NCBI GenBank assembly: GCA_016715465.1
Contig: JADKAA010000029.1
Span: 124,001 to 188,000, forward strand
DNA: 64,000 bases
Reading direction: 5' to 3'
From: Saprospiraceae bacterium
Lineage (GTDB): Bacteria; Bacteroidota; Bacteroidia; Chitinophagales; Saprospiraceae
The translations under genes were made by a program, and so were the position numbers. Shown piece by piece: positions 49,040 through 57,438 of this stretch (position 1 is the stretch's first letter; each line of letters opens with the position of its first letter). The notes below the pieces were generated by a model. The model had not been told where the DNA came from. It searched no databases and saw nothing but the letters and a program-made list of their open reading frames with translations.

Positions 49040-49043
49040 GACA

Positions 49044-49391
49044 TCAAAGGTGGAGTCTTTCTTTCCTGGCCAATAATATTTCTTCTGTTTCCCTTCGATC
49101 AGGATCTGGTACACAACAGTCAACAGGACAAACCGCCGCGCACTGAGGTTCTTCATGAAAACCTACACATTCAGTACATTTATCGGGAACAATAAAATAA
49201 AAATCATCGCTGATGGGTTTCTGTTTTGCTTCTACACCAACTTCTCTCCCATCTTCAAGGACAAAATTCCCGGTAACTTTACTCCCATCTTTAATCGCCC
49301 ATTCAACACCACCTTCATAAATGGCATTATTGGGACACTCAGGTTCACAAGCACCGCAATTGATGCATTCATCCGTAATTATTATGGCCAT
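49044..49391 (-). CDS. 4Fe-4S ferredoxin, YfhL-like
   Basis: A 115-residue two-cluster ferredoxin. The first set of cysteines is in CINCGACEPECPNNAI; the second is in CTECVGFHEEPQCAAVCPVDCC, with the insertion typical of the YfhL/Alvin group. A 50-residue insert separates the two sets. Start at ATG 49391 is clear. It precedes dapB by 4 bp. Its redox partner is unknown. Confidence 0.92.
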   Translation of the reverse strand: MAIIITDECINCGACEPECPNNAIYEGGVEWAIKDGSKVTGNFVLEDGREVGVEAKQKPISDDFYFIVPDKCTECVGFHEEPQCAAVCPVDCCVPDPDRRETEEILLARKERLHL

Positions 49392-49529
49392 ATTTGCTTA
49401 AATTCAATGCAATTATTAACAAAATTATATTCTAAAGGGTTTAATATTGAGGACATTTAACCATATTTAAAATTAAATCTAATAAAAATATGTAATTTAT
49501 ATTTTCATTTTTGGAATTATTTTCACTGA

Positions 49530-50225
49530 TCACGCCTTATTGGAAAGGGACTGGATGAGCGATAGAAGAATATACAAAAGTATGGTAACTGGTGCAGCCA
49601 ATTTATTGTCCACCAATAGTAAGGAAATCAAAATCAGTAATAGAAATAGCTGAAGTTTATTTTGACGCATGCCTTTATTAAAACCCTTCAATGAAAACAT
49701 CCGAACCGTACTCAACATCATCGCGCTGAAAAATACGGGTATCAGACAGTACAAGTAAGGATTTTCAAGGATTGATACTATGAGGTTACTTTCATATTTT
49801 ACCCCAAGGAAAAGGCCAATCATAAACATGGCGGTGGCCGGCGTAGGAAGCCCTGAAAAATATGGCGACGGCGGTAATAAATTAAATTTTGCCAATCGCA
49901 CAGCACTGCCCAATACAAGAATTACAGGAGGAATCATTGCCCATATACCTTCAATTGGTCTCAAAAGATAATACAAATACGCCGGGGCAACCCCAAAACT
50001 GGTGAGATCCGCCAGTGAGTCGAGTTCCCTGCCCAACTCGCTTTGGGCATTTAGTTTTCTGGCTGCAAAACCATCCAGCAGGTCAAAAACCAGTGAGAAA
50101 AGCAGAAAAATCGAACTTTGGTAATAATCTGCTGTAATGATGGCTAAAAAACCACAAGCCAGATTCATAAGGGTAATTAAACTGGGAATATAACTTCGCT
50201 TCCGAATTCTTTTTTTTGGTTCCAT
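49530..50225 (-). CDS. pssA: CDP-diacylglycerol-serine O-phosphatidyltransferase
   Basis: A 231-residue membrane enzyme that makes phosphatidylserine, the precursor of phosphatidylethanolamine. The CDP-alcohol phosphotransferase motif is DLLDGFAARKLNAQ, then GRELDSLADLTSFG, giving the D-G-x2-A-R ... G-x3-D-x3-D pattern. About six hydrophobic helices are present. The ATG overlaps the rhomboid gene's TGA (TGATG), so translation is probably coupled. No psd (decarboxylase) gene is in the window. Confidence 0.94.
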   Translation of the reverse strand: MEPKKRIRKRSYIPSLITLMNLACGFLAIITADYYQSSIFLLFSLVFDLLDGFAARKLNAQSELGRELDSLADLTSFGVAPAYLYYLLRPIEGIWAMIPPVILVLGSAVRLAKFNLLPPSPYFSGLPTPATAMFMIGLFLGVKYESNLIVSILENPYLYCLIPVFFSAMMLSTVRMFSLKGFNKGMRQNKLQLFLLLILISLLLVDNKLAAPVTILLYILLSLIQSLSNKA

Positions 50226-50848
50226 CAGAATACACTCATAATTTTATGAAAGAATACAGCAAATAAGGATGGTTTCATGGCTATGGTGAATAAAAATCCG
50301 GCCACTGCACCAAAAAAGTGAGCATCATGGTCGATATTATCACCCATTTTATTGCTTGCCCAACTTGAATATACGAGGTATAAAATGCCAAAAATAACCG
50401 CTGGAATTGGAACAATAAAAAACAGTCCCAGCATGGCAGTAGGCTCGAAAACAATGAAAGAGAATACAATGGCCGATGTTGCTCCTGATGCGCCTACAGC
50501 CCGGTAAGCCGGATTATGTTTGTGTTTGGCATAGGTAGGCATGTTGGCAAGTACCACCATAAACAGATAAAAGACCATAAAAATGACCCGGCCTGCGAGA
50601 CCACCATGAACTTCCATGAAATACATTTCAACCATTCTCCCAAACTCGTACATTACATACATATTGATGAATAAGTGGAAGAAGTCGGCGTGTACAAAAC
50701 CGCCGGTAAGCCATCTGTATTTTTCATTGTGCTCACATTCTGCCACCGGGTAATGTGCCAGTCTGTTAAACAGTGACCTGTTGTTGAGGGCCAACCATGA
50801 AATTAATGAAGTGGCCACTACCAGGAGTATTGTTATGCTTACCATCAA
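50225..50848 (-). CDS. Rhomboid family intramembrane serine protease
   Basis: A 207-residue membrane protein with six predicted helices. GGFVHADFFHLFINMYVMYEFG is the HxxxN-bearing helix 2; AVGASGATSAIVFSF has the catalytic Ser in GxSG (about residue 121); and the His in DHDAHFFGAVAG (about 180) completes the dyad. Start may be the first or second Met. It lies between gpsA (50 bp) and pssA (overlap) on the same strand. Its substrate is unknown. Confidence 0.9.
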   Translation of the reverse strand: MMVSITILLVVATSLISWLALNNRSLFNRLAHYPVAECEHNEKYRWLTGGFVHADFFHLFINMYVMYEFGRMVEMYFMEVHGGLAGRVIFMVFYLFMVVLANMPTYAKHKHNPAYRAVGASGATSAIVFSFIVFEPTAMLGLFFIVPIPAVIFGILYLVYSSWASNKMGDNIDHDAHFFGAVAGFLFTIAMKPSLFAVFFHKIMSVF

Positions 50849-50898
50849 ACGGATTATTCTGTGGTAAAGGTAATCAATGATTGGCGCATCAACCTCAT

Positions 50899-51939
50899 CT
50901 ATCTCACAATATTAAAGTCAACGTCGGGCGCATTGGGAATGCTCATGAGAATATCGATGGCCTTAATTACGTCGAAATTTTCATAAATTACCTTATATAA
51001 TAAATTTGTAATTGGCAGAGGAATCTGATGATATTTAGCCAAAAAATAAATGATTTTCAGTGTCCGTACCCCTTCAACGACCTCAGGGGAACTTTTTATA
51101 ATATCCTCTGTACTTTCTCCTTTGGCAAATCGGTAACCGAATGCGAAATTTCTGCTTTTTTCGCTCGTAGAAGTTGCTATAAGGTCACCCAAGCCGGCCG
51201 CTCCAAAAAATGCCTGCCCGGACAGCCCCATCGAAGTACCATATTCTATCATTTCAGACAAGCCTCTGGTGATGAGCAAGGCTTCCATGTTTTTTCCAAG
51301 TCCCAGCCCGTTTACTATGCCGGAAGCCAATGCTATTATGTTTTTATACGATCCGGAAATTTCGGCACCTTTCAGGTCATAACTTCCAAAAACAGTAAAC
51401 CGCTTACTGGTGAGCAACGCCTTTCCGGTCTTGATCACTTCATCAAATTCTGAAGCAATAACGGAGGCGGCAGGCAGATTGTTGAGAATTTCTCTGGCCA
51501 GATTTGGTCCGGCCATGCAGCCAATTCTTAAAACTGTGGATTCCTGTGCTATGACTTCCGACATGGTACATACCTGTCTGATGTCAAAATGTCCCTGTTC
51601 AAGATCCGTGTCTTTAATCAGGCTGGTGTCAAGTCCTTTGGTGCCATGAATGATAATGTGAAAAGGCCTGAGATAGTTGCTCATTGCCTGAACCGTTGTG
51701 CGCATTGCACCTGATGGAACTACCAGAAATATGACATCACAACTTCTGCAAATAAATTTTAAATCATTGGCTGCCGTAATTTTTTTTGATAAATGATATC
51801 CCAGATGGGTATGTTTATTGTTGATATGAGTGACCAGTTCTGCTTTTCGCGAAAACAGAAGTACATCTACATTTTCAGAAAGCAGTTGTGCTACTGTAAT
51901 GCCAAAACTGCCGGCTCCTATGACACCTACTGGTTTCAC
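50899..51939 (-). CDS. gpsA: NAD(P)H-dependent glycerol-3-phosphate dehydrogenase
   Basis: Makes sn-glycerol-3-phosphate for phospholipid synthesis from DHAP. Its 346 residues are typical. The NAD-binding motif is VGVIGAGSFGITVAQLL; catalytic Lys and substrate residues are in HGTKGLD, GPNLAREI, and SGSYKNIIALASGIVNGLG. It starts 3 bp after the yidC stop and precedes the rhomboid gene by 50 bp. The neighbouring pssA also works in phospholipid synthesis. Confidence 0.96.
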   Translation of the reverse strand: MKPVGVIGAGSFGITVAQLLSENVDVLLFSRKAELVTHINNKHTHLGYHLSKKITAANDLKFICRSCDVIFLVVPSGAMRTTVQAMSNYLRPFHIIIHGTKGLDTSLIKDTDLEQGHFDIRQVCTMSEVIAQESTVLRIGCMAGPNLAREILNNLPAASVIASEFDEVIKTGKALLTSKRFTVFGSYDLKGAEISGSYKNIIALASGIVNGLGLGKNMEALLITRGLSEMIEYGTSMGLSGQAFFGAAGLGDLIATSTSEKSRNFAFGYRFAKGESTEDIIKSSPEVVEGVRTLKIIYFLAKYHQIPLPITNLLYKVIYENFDVIKAIDILMSIPNAPDVDFNIVR

Positions 51940-51942
51940 GTT

Positions 51943-53748
51943 TTACTTTTTGCCCTTTGCTTTTTCTTCATTATTTTTTTGTTGTTGCTTCATGGCTTCT
52001 TCCAACCTGCTTTGAAATCCTCCTTTTTTCTTGGGTTTACCTTTTTGAATGTCCAGTTCCTTCCTGATCTTCTCCTCGTCAAAGACAAACTTTTTGGTCA
52101 CCACTGTTTGAATGATGTTGATCAGGTTACTGAAAAACATGTAACATGTAAGTCCTGAAGCGTAACTGTTGAAGAAACCCAAAAACATTAGTGGCATAAA
52201 ATACTGTACATACTTCATGGCAGGATTGGCCGACATATCAACATCCTTGGTGCTGTAGTAGGTATATACGAGCGTGGAGATTGCCCACAATATGGTAAAC
52301 AGACTGAGGTGTGCCCCCATAAATGGTATTTCGAAAGGCAAGTGTATGAATGCATCAAATGAAGACAGGTCCGGGGCCCAAAGAAAACTTTCCTGCCGGA
52401 AAGTGATAGACGCTGGAAAATAGCGATACAGTGCTATCCAGATGGGCATTTGAAGTAACATAGGCAGGCAACCCGCCAGAGGACTAACCCCAAATTCCTG
52501 ATAAACCTTCATGGATTCCATCTGCTGCTTTTGTGTATCATCCTTATGTTTATCCTTGATTTTGGATAATTCAGGTTTGAGTGCAGCCATCTTTGCCTGG
52601 CTATGCAGCATTTTATACAATAGGGGATACAACAACATTTTGATCAGAAATATGACCAGAATAATTACAAGCCCTTTACTGGAAATATACGTGCTTAACC
52701 AATCGAAAAACGGTCTGATCACCCATCGATTGATGGATCCGAAAATACTGGACCCATATGGGATAATTTCCTCCAGGCCGATGTTATATGATTTAAGGGT
52801 ATTAAATTCATTCGGACCAATAAACCATTGCATTTCATGACTTCCGTTTACTAGTGGAATTTTGATACTGGACTTTAATTTCTTTAAATCGTCGTTTGTT
52901 TGATAGTCAATCATTTCAGTGGTAAGATCAGCATCTGCAAAACCACCTGATTTACTGATTAAAGAACTGTTGAAGAATTGATTGGTGTGGGCTAACCATT
53001 GAACTTTTTTTCCACTTAGGTTTTCATTGTCATCTGAAGTACAGCTGCAGTAATCAGCGTTGTCTTCGGTGGCTTCCCGGAAATAAACCGTACTGTTTTG
53101 CTGCTCATAGCGGTATCCTTTTTCAATTTTGTCAATAAAATTGATCCAGTTTAACTGCACTTCACTGCCCAAGCCTGTTCCACCAATTACATAGTCCATG
53201 GCATAACCCGTTTTTGCCAGGGTGTAACTTTGGGTGATCTTTCGGATACTGTCTATTTGAAGCGTGAAAACAACCGAATTTCCATTTACAGAAGGTGAAT
53301 ACCTGCTTTCAGCAGTTGAAATGGTTTTGCCATTGAGGGGAAGCTGTAGGTCATACACATTCTTTTTATCTTCAAGCAACAATAAGTCGGATTTGGTGGT
53401 AACACCTTTATGCTCGGCAATTTTAACATATTCTTTGAGCCTGGCAGACACAATCTTTCCACCTGTAGTTGAAAAAGTGACTTCCAAAACATCATTAGAC
53501 AAAGTAACAAATGAATCTTTGTTTATCGCAGTTGAATTTGCAAAGGTATCTGTCGCTGCAGTATTCGCTTTGGTCGTTTGCTGCGTAGTACTTTGTGAAG
53601 CCGTAACCCGCTTTTTTTCAATCAGTCCGATAGAATCTCTTTCCATTTGTTGTTTGGCGAGTTCTTCTTTTGATGGCGAGCTGACAATATTAAAAACCAG
53701 CAGGGTTGCAAATATCAAAATGAACCCTATGATATGATTTCTTTCCAT
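51943..53748 (-). CDS. yidC: Membrane protein insertase YidC
   Basis: A 601-residue insertase. An N-terminal membrane helix (about 5-22) is followed by a periplasmic beta domain (about 30-330) typical of Gram-negative YidC. The conserved insertase core spans about 350-560, including KMLLYPLLYKMLHSQAKMAALKPELSKI and GCLPMLLQMPIWIALYRYF. A Lys-rich tail (about 565-601) ends the protein. It has its own promoter box at 53776-53783 and heads yidC-gpsA-rhomboid-pssA. Confidence 0.97.
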   Translation of the reverse strand: MERNHIIGFILIFATLLVFNIVSSPSKEELAKQQMERDSIGLIEKKRVTASQSTTQQTTKANTAATDTFANSTAINKDSFVTLSNDVLEVTFSTTGGKIVSARLKEYVKIAEHKGVTTKSDLLLLEDKKNVYDLQLPLNGKTISTAESRYSPSVNGNSVVFTLQIDSIRKITQSYTLAKTGYAMDYVIGGTGLGSEVQLNWINFIDKIEKGYRYEQQNSTVYFREATEDNADYCSCTSDDNENLSGKKVQWLAHTNQFFNSSLISKSGGFADADLTTEMIDYQTNDDLKKLKSSIKIPLVNGSHEMQWFIGPNEFNTLKSYNIGLEEIIPYGSSIFGSINRWVIRPFFDWLSTYISSKGLVIILVIFLIKMLLYPLLYKMLHSQAKMAALKPELSKIKDKHKDDTQKQQMESMKVYQEFGVSPLAGCLPMLLQMPIWIALYRYFPASITFRQESFLWAPDLSSFDAFIHLPFEIPFMGAHLSLFTILWAISTLVYTYYSTKDVDMSANPAMKYVQYFMPLMFLGFFNSYASGLTCYMFFSNLINIIQTVVTKKFVFDEEKIRKELDIQKGKPKKKGGFQSRLEEAMKQQQKNNEEKAKGKK

Positions 53749-54155
53749 TAATAACTCTTGATTTTAATAAGCTCGCAAATCTACGATTTTATAGCCTTTT
53801 AAAATCGCTATTTTAGACTAATTGTGTCTTAAACCGGATCAGGAAACCAATGTAACTCATAATGTTTTGATAAATAATATATTACATATTTATAAAACCG
53901 AATTTCCGGAAAGAAATGAGTGAAAATTTCTCTATGGAGTAAACTTAACTGCCTGCTTCGATGTTGGTTAAATTTGACCTTTAAAATAAATTAGATAAAA
54001 GGATGAAATACGGCGTTTCAGGCAACGACGATAAAAATAACAACCGACTAACCCATTATCTCAGAAACCTGGGTTTGGCCGGATTTCTTTTTTTCTAATA
54101 AAAGGGCTTGTCTGGTTAGTCGTGATTTGGGGTTTTGGAAAAGCTTGCTGATATT
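53749..54155. other. Intergenic region upstream of yidC
   Basis: 407 bp with no supportable gene. It contains the yidC -7 box at 53776-53783 and a 9-bp inverted repeat, CGACTAACC (54045-54053) and GGTTAGTCG (54114-54122), about 60 bp apart. AACCCA and TGGGTT lie inside it. There is no T tract on either side, so it is not a usual terminator. Confidence 0.4.
53776..53783 (-). promoter_or_regulatory. -7 promoter box for yidC
   Basis: Minus-strand TAGATTTG is an exact TAnnTTTG match, 27 bp before the yidC ATG at 53748. Confidence 0.5.
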
Positions 54156-55427
54156 TTATGACTTAATGCACCTCACTTTCAAAATTCGGTTAAGATCCAT
54201 CTCCGTAATTTCCAATTTGAAACCCTGGTATTCTACCACATCATTGGTTGAGGGTACTTCTTCCAATAAGTGAAAAAACAATCCTCCGAGCGTATTAAAA
54301 TCACCTTCTGTAGGGTGAATTTCTCTGAGGTTGAAATATTTACAGAACTCAAAAAAACTATATTGCCCATCTATTTCCCATACGCCATTGCTAATTTCTG
54401 TAACCCCATATTCTTCGTGGTGGATTTCGGTAAAATCCCCCAGAAGACCGTCCAGTAAGTCATCCATGGTGATAAAACCGGAGGTAGCGCCATACTCGTC
54501 TACGACGATGGCGTAATGGATGCGTTCGTTCCTGAATTTTTCTAACACTTTGTATGCCGTGCTGTTTTCTGCAACCAAAATAGGCTGTTTGGTAATAGAA
54601 GTCAGGTTTAATTGTCCTGAATTCTGCTGCAGGTAAAGATCTTTTAATAGGATAATACCCGATAAATGGTCAAGGTCGCCGCTGCACACGGGATAGGCTG
54701 AGTGAACTTCTGCGCGGATTTTCTCTACTATATCGGCCTGTTCATCGTCGATATCCAGCCAAACAATGTCGGATCTGTGTGTCATGATGGAATTTACCGT
54801 GCGGTCGCCCATCTCAAATACCCTTTCTACAATATCCTGCTCGATTTCCTGTATTTCTCCGCCCTCGGTACTTTCCTGGATCATAGATTTGATCTCCTCT
54901 TCCGTAACTTTGCTTTCAAAATTGGGTTTAATATTCAATAACTTCAGCAAAATATCATTTGTATGTGATAACATCCATACGAAAGGTCCTGCCATTATAG
55001 AGAGCAGCTTCATGGGTCTGGCCATATTTATGGCTATCCTTTCCGGATAGGTTAGGCCAATCCTTTTTGGTAAAAGCTCACCAATCACTATGGAAATGTA
55101 GGTGACAATCACTACGACTATGACAACAGCGATGGTATTGGCATATGGTTTTAGGAAGGCAATTTCAGAAAGAATGGTTTCGAGGCCTTCGGTAAATGTT
55201 TGACCGCTATATATGCCCAACAAAATTCCAATGATGGTTATGCCAATCTGTACTGTGGAAAGCAGTTTAGTTGGGTTTTGAGACATTTCCAAAGCAAGTT
55301 TTGCCTGCTCATTCCCTTTCTTTATTTCACCTTCCAGTTTAAATTTCCTGGATGAAACCAGCGACATTTCCGCAAGGGAAAATAGACCATTGATCAAAAT
55401 AAGGATGAGCAAGACCAACACCTCCAT
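54156..55427 (-). CDS. CNNM/CorC-type CBS domain membrane protein (hemolysin family)
   Basis: A 423-residue protein of the HlyC/CorC family. The N-terminal CNNM domain has about four helices (1-175), beginning MEVLVLLILILINGLFSLAEMSLVSSRK. Two CBS domains follow (about 200-330), with MTHRSDIVWLDID and a FRNERIHYAIVVDEYGATSGFITMDDLL block. The C-terminal CorC_HlyC domain contains TLGGLFFHLLEEVPS. The family is linked to Mg2+/Co2+ transport. ATG 55427 fits a TATCTTTG box at 55443-55450 better than a longer frame from 55445. Confidence 0.9.
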   Translation of the reverse strand: MEVLVLLILILINGLFSLAEMSLVSSRKFKLEGEIKKGNEQAKLALEMSQNPTKLLSTVQIGITIIGILLGIYSGQTFTEGLETILSEIAFLKPYANTIAVVIVVVIVTYISIVIGELLPKRIGLTYPERIAINMARPMKLLSIMAGPFVWMLSHTNDILLKLLNIKPNFESKVTEEEIKSMIQESTEGGEIQEIEQDIVERVFEMGDRTVNSIMTHRSDIVWLDIDDEQADIVEKIRAEVHSAYPVCSGDLDHLSGIILLKDLYLQQNSGQLNLTSITKQPILVAENSTAYKVLEKFRNERIHYAIVVDEYGATSGFITMDDLLDGLLGDFTEIHHEEYGVTEISNGVWEIDGQYSFFEFCKYFNLREIHPTEGDFNTLGGLFFHLLEEVPSTNDVVEYQGFKLEITEMDLNRILKVRCIKS

Positions 55428-55442
55428 ACAGTAATTTTGACC

Positions 55443-55450
55443 CAAAGATA
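55443..55450 (-). promoter_or_regulatory. -7 promoter box for the CorC-like gene
   Basis: Minus-strand TATCTTTG matches TAnnTTTG exactly, 15 bp before ATG 55427. Confidence 0.5.
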
Positions 55451-55519
55451 CAGCATAATGAGGTCATAATACAGCCGAATTTAAGGAATGGAATGACTTA
55501 AGCAGGGTAGTGATGAACG

Positions 55520-56209
55520 TTAAAATTCAAACTTATAGCCTACTCCTTTGAGCGTCGAAATGTAGGCATCCCCTATTTTTTCCCTGATTTTACGGATGTG
55601 TACATCCAGGGTCCTGTCTCCGACGATAATGTCATCGCCCCAAATTTTTTTCATGATCTCGTCGCGCTTAAATACTTTGCCTGGCTTAGTCGCAAGCAGG
55701 GCAAGAAGTTCAAACTCTTTTTTAGCCATTGATATTTCTTTGCCATCCACCGTGACCATAAATGTTTCATGGTTGATAGACAGCGTGCCAAAAGTTTGGA
55801 TGTTACCGTTGTCTTCGTTTAGGCTAAGGTCTTTATGCCTCCTGAGCATAGCCCTGATCCGGCTAAGCAGCACATTGGGTTTAATGGGCTTCGAAACAAA
55901 ATCATCGCCACCACCATCCAAAGCACTGATCTGTGTAAAGGACTCATTTCTGGCAGTGAGAAAACAAATGAGGCAATTTACCAGAGCCGGAATTTTGCGA
56001 ATTTGTTCACAAGCTTCAATTCCGTCCATGTTAGGCATCATCACATCCATTACGATGAGGTGTGGTTGATGTTTTTTTGCCATTTCGATGGCCATGTTTC
56101 CATCTAATGCCTGAGATACCTCATAGCCCGCCTTTTCGAGGTTATATTGAAGAAACTCCAATATATCTTCTTCGTCGTCAACAATTAATATTCTGATGGG
56201 TTTAGACAT
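55520..56209 (-). CDS. Response regulator, OmpR/PhoB type
   Basis: A 229-residue DNA-binding regulator. The receiver domain (about 1-120) has the acidic pair VDDEED and phospho-acceptor Asp55 in LIVMDVMMPNMDG; FVSKPIKPNVLLSRI holds the conserved Lys. The winged helix (about 130-229) shows KEFELLALLATKPGKVFKRDE and VDVHIRKIREKIG-like DVHIRKIREKIGDAYI. No kinase is next to it. The PhoR-like kinase at 5143-6189 is a candidate partner, by type. A promoter box lies at 56229-56236. Confidence 0.95.
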   Translation of the reverse strand: MSKPIRILIVDDEEDILEFLQYNLEKAGYEVSQALDGNMAIEMAKKHQPHLIVMDVMMPNMDGIEACEQIRKIPALVNCLICFLTARNESFTQISALDGGGDDFVSKPIKPNVLLSRIRAMLRRHKDLSLNEDNGNIQTFGTLSINHETFMVTVDGKEISMAKKEFELLALLATKPGKVFKRDEIMKKIWGDDIIVGDRTLDVHIRKIREKIGDAYISTLKGVGYKFEF

Positions 56210-56228
56210 ACGCAGTGCTAAAGTTTCA

Positions 56229-56236
56229 CAAAAATA
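56229..56236 (-). promoter_or_regulatory. -7 promoter box for the response regulator
   Basis: Minus-strand TATTTTTG is an exact TAnnTTTG match, 19 bp before ATG 56209. Confidence 0.45.
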
Positions 56237-56294
56237 ATGAAGTATCCACCTTATTTACTTTATTGTATATTAATTAATTATTAAGTTTCCTACC

Positions 56295-56648
56295 TCATTT
56301 ACCTGCCTGTGGGCCGGATAAACTTCTGGCGGACATTTGATTGATACTGTCAAGTACTTCGCGCTGCAATTCTGCATTGAATTCAAGATCCTTGTTCAAT
56401 TTCTCAGTCCATTCTTTCAATTGCTCAGGTGAAATACCGTGAACTTTACAAATTTCTGTTAAATATAGTTGTTTCAAACTGTCTTTGTTGGTGGCTGGGT
56501 TTAGTTCTATGGCAGAACCTGCAATATAAATATCGGTCAATATGCCCCTTAGTTTTTCTCTGGGTAAAGATTTTAGATTGTCGGAACTTTCTATTTTACA
56601 GCCTAAAAGAAACCAGATTAATGTGCAAAGCGTCAAAAAGAGTCTCAA
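56295..56648 (-). CDS. DUF4296 family lipoprotein
   Basis: A 117-residue lipoprotein. A hydrophobic start and lipobox FLLGC place a lipidated Cys near residue 17. The body, SLPREKLRGILTDIYIAGSAIE and then QLYLTEICKVHGISPEQLKEW, matches the Bacteroidetes DUF4296 family, whose function is unknown. I choose TTG 56648, just downstream of the sixA stop at 56653; a longer open frame overlapping sixA gives no signal peptide at its N-terminus. It follows sixA by 4 bp and is probably co-transcribed. Confidence 0.75.
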   Translation of the reverse strand: MRLFLTLCTLIWFLLGCKIESSDNLKSLPREKLRGILTDIYIAGSAIELNPATNKDSLKQLYLTEICKVHGISPEQLKEWTEKLNKDLEFNAELQREVLDSINQMSARSLSGPQAGK

Positions 56649-56652
56649 GATC

Positions 56653-57135
56653 TTACATTTTGGGGTATAAAAAATCAACGAGTTTAAGCTGCGACATGTC
56701 CAGATTCTCCCAGTTATCGGTATCGGCATCGATCACCAATGTACCGCATGTGGGTACATTGTCAATGTTTGCGTCACATATGACATTGGCAAAATAGGTA
56801 ATGCCAGGATTATGACATACCACCATGACAGAAGAAATAGCGCCATCCAGATGTACAATTCCATTGATGATTTCATCGATATCGGCGTGATAAAGACTTG
56901 GATCATGCAACAGCTGAGATAATGGAAATGCGGTATTAAAATAGGCAGCGGTCTCACTTGATCGCTTGGCAGGACTAGATAATATCAAATCAGGTGGAAC
57001 ATATTTTGACTTAAGCAATTCTGCCATTCTTGGGGCATCCTGTCTGCCTCTTTGGTTTAGTGGTCTGTCAAAATCGGCAACTTGTGCATTTCCCCAATCG
57101 GATTTTGCGTGCCTTACAATGTATAAGCGTTTCAT
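56653..57135 (-). CDS. sixA: Histidine phosphatase, SixA-like
   Basis: A 160-residue phosphoglycerate-mutase-fold phosphatase. The catalytic RHG-type motif is YIVRHAKSDWG, with nucleophile His8; DFDRPLNQRGRQDA and SSPAKRSSETA hold phosphate-binding arginines; VMVVCHNPGI supplies the second His. Short single-domain members resemble E. coli SixA, a phosphohistidine phosphatase; the target here is unknown. It diverges from the SWIM gene across a 303-bp gap. Confidence 0.9.
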   Translation of the reverse strand: MKRLYIVRHAKSDWGNAQVADFDRPLNQRGRQDAPRMAELLKSKYVPPDLILSSPAKRSSETAAYFNTAFPLSQLLHDPSLYHADIDEIINGIVHLDGAISSVMVVCHNPGITYFANVICDANIDNVPTCGTLVIDADTDNWENLDMSQLKLVDFLYPKM

Positions 57136-57438
57136 GTCAAATGGTGAAAAGGGTAGTTAATGGCTTATGCAATCATCCTGATCTGATGTTCCCTGTTTCT
57201 ATTTTATTTCCTTACGGTGAATGCAAAAGCACTTGAACATGACAAATATACCATATCCCCTGAAAAGTTTGTTTGGTTTATCAATATTTGCTACCTGTTT
57301 ACCTTATATTTAAGCCAAAAGTAGTATTTTATGATCTCTGTTAGGAAATGAAACAAGCCTACACAGGTGGATTTATAACACCAATGTCTTGAATGGGTTG
57401 TATCTTTACCAGTTGATTCCTTAAAAATTGCGAATTCA
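57136..57438. other. Divergent intergenic region between sixA and the SWIM gene
   Basis: 303 bp without a supportable gene. On the plus strand TATCTTTA (57399-57406) is one mismatch from the -7 consensus and lies 32 bp before the TTG start of the SWIM gene. No perfect box for sixA is seen. Confidence 0.4.

Noticed and set aside
49040..49156. N-terminal extension of dapB beyond ATG 49039
   Set aside because: It overlaps the end of the ferredoxin gene and lacks conservation; the Rossmann motif begins right at MKIALIGYGKMGK.
55596..56107. Plus-strand open frames across the response regulator
   Set aside because: They are antisense shadows of a gene with full receiver and winged-helix motifs.
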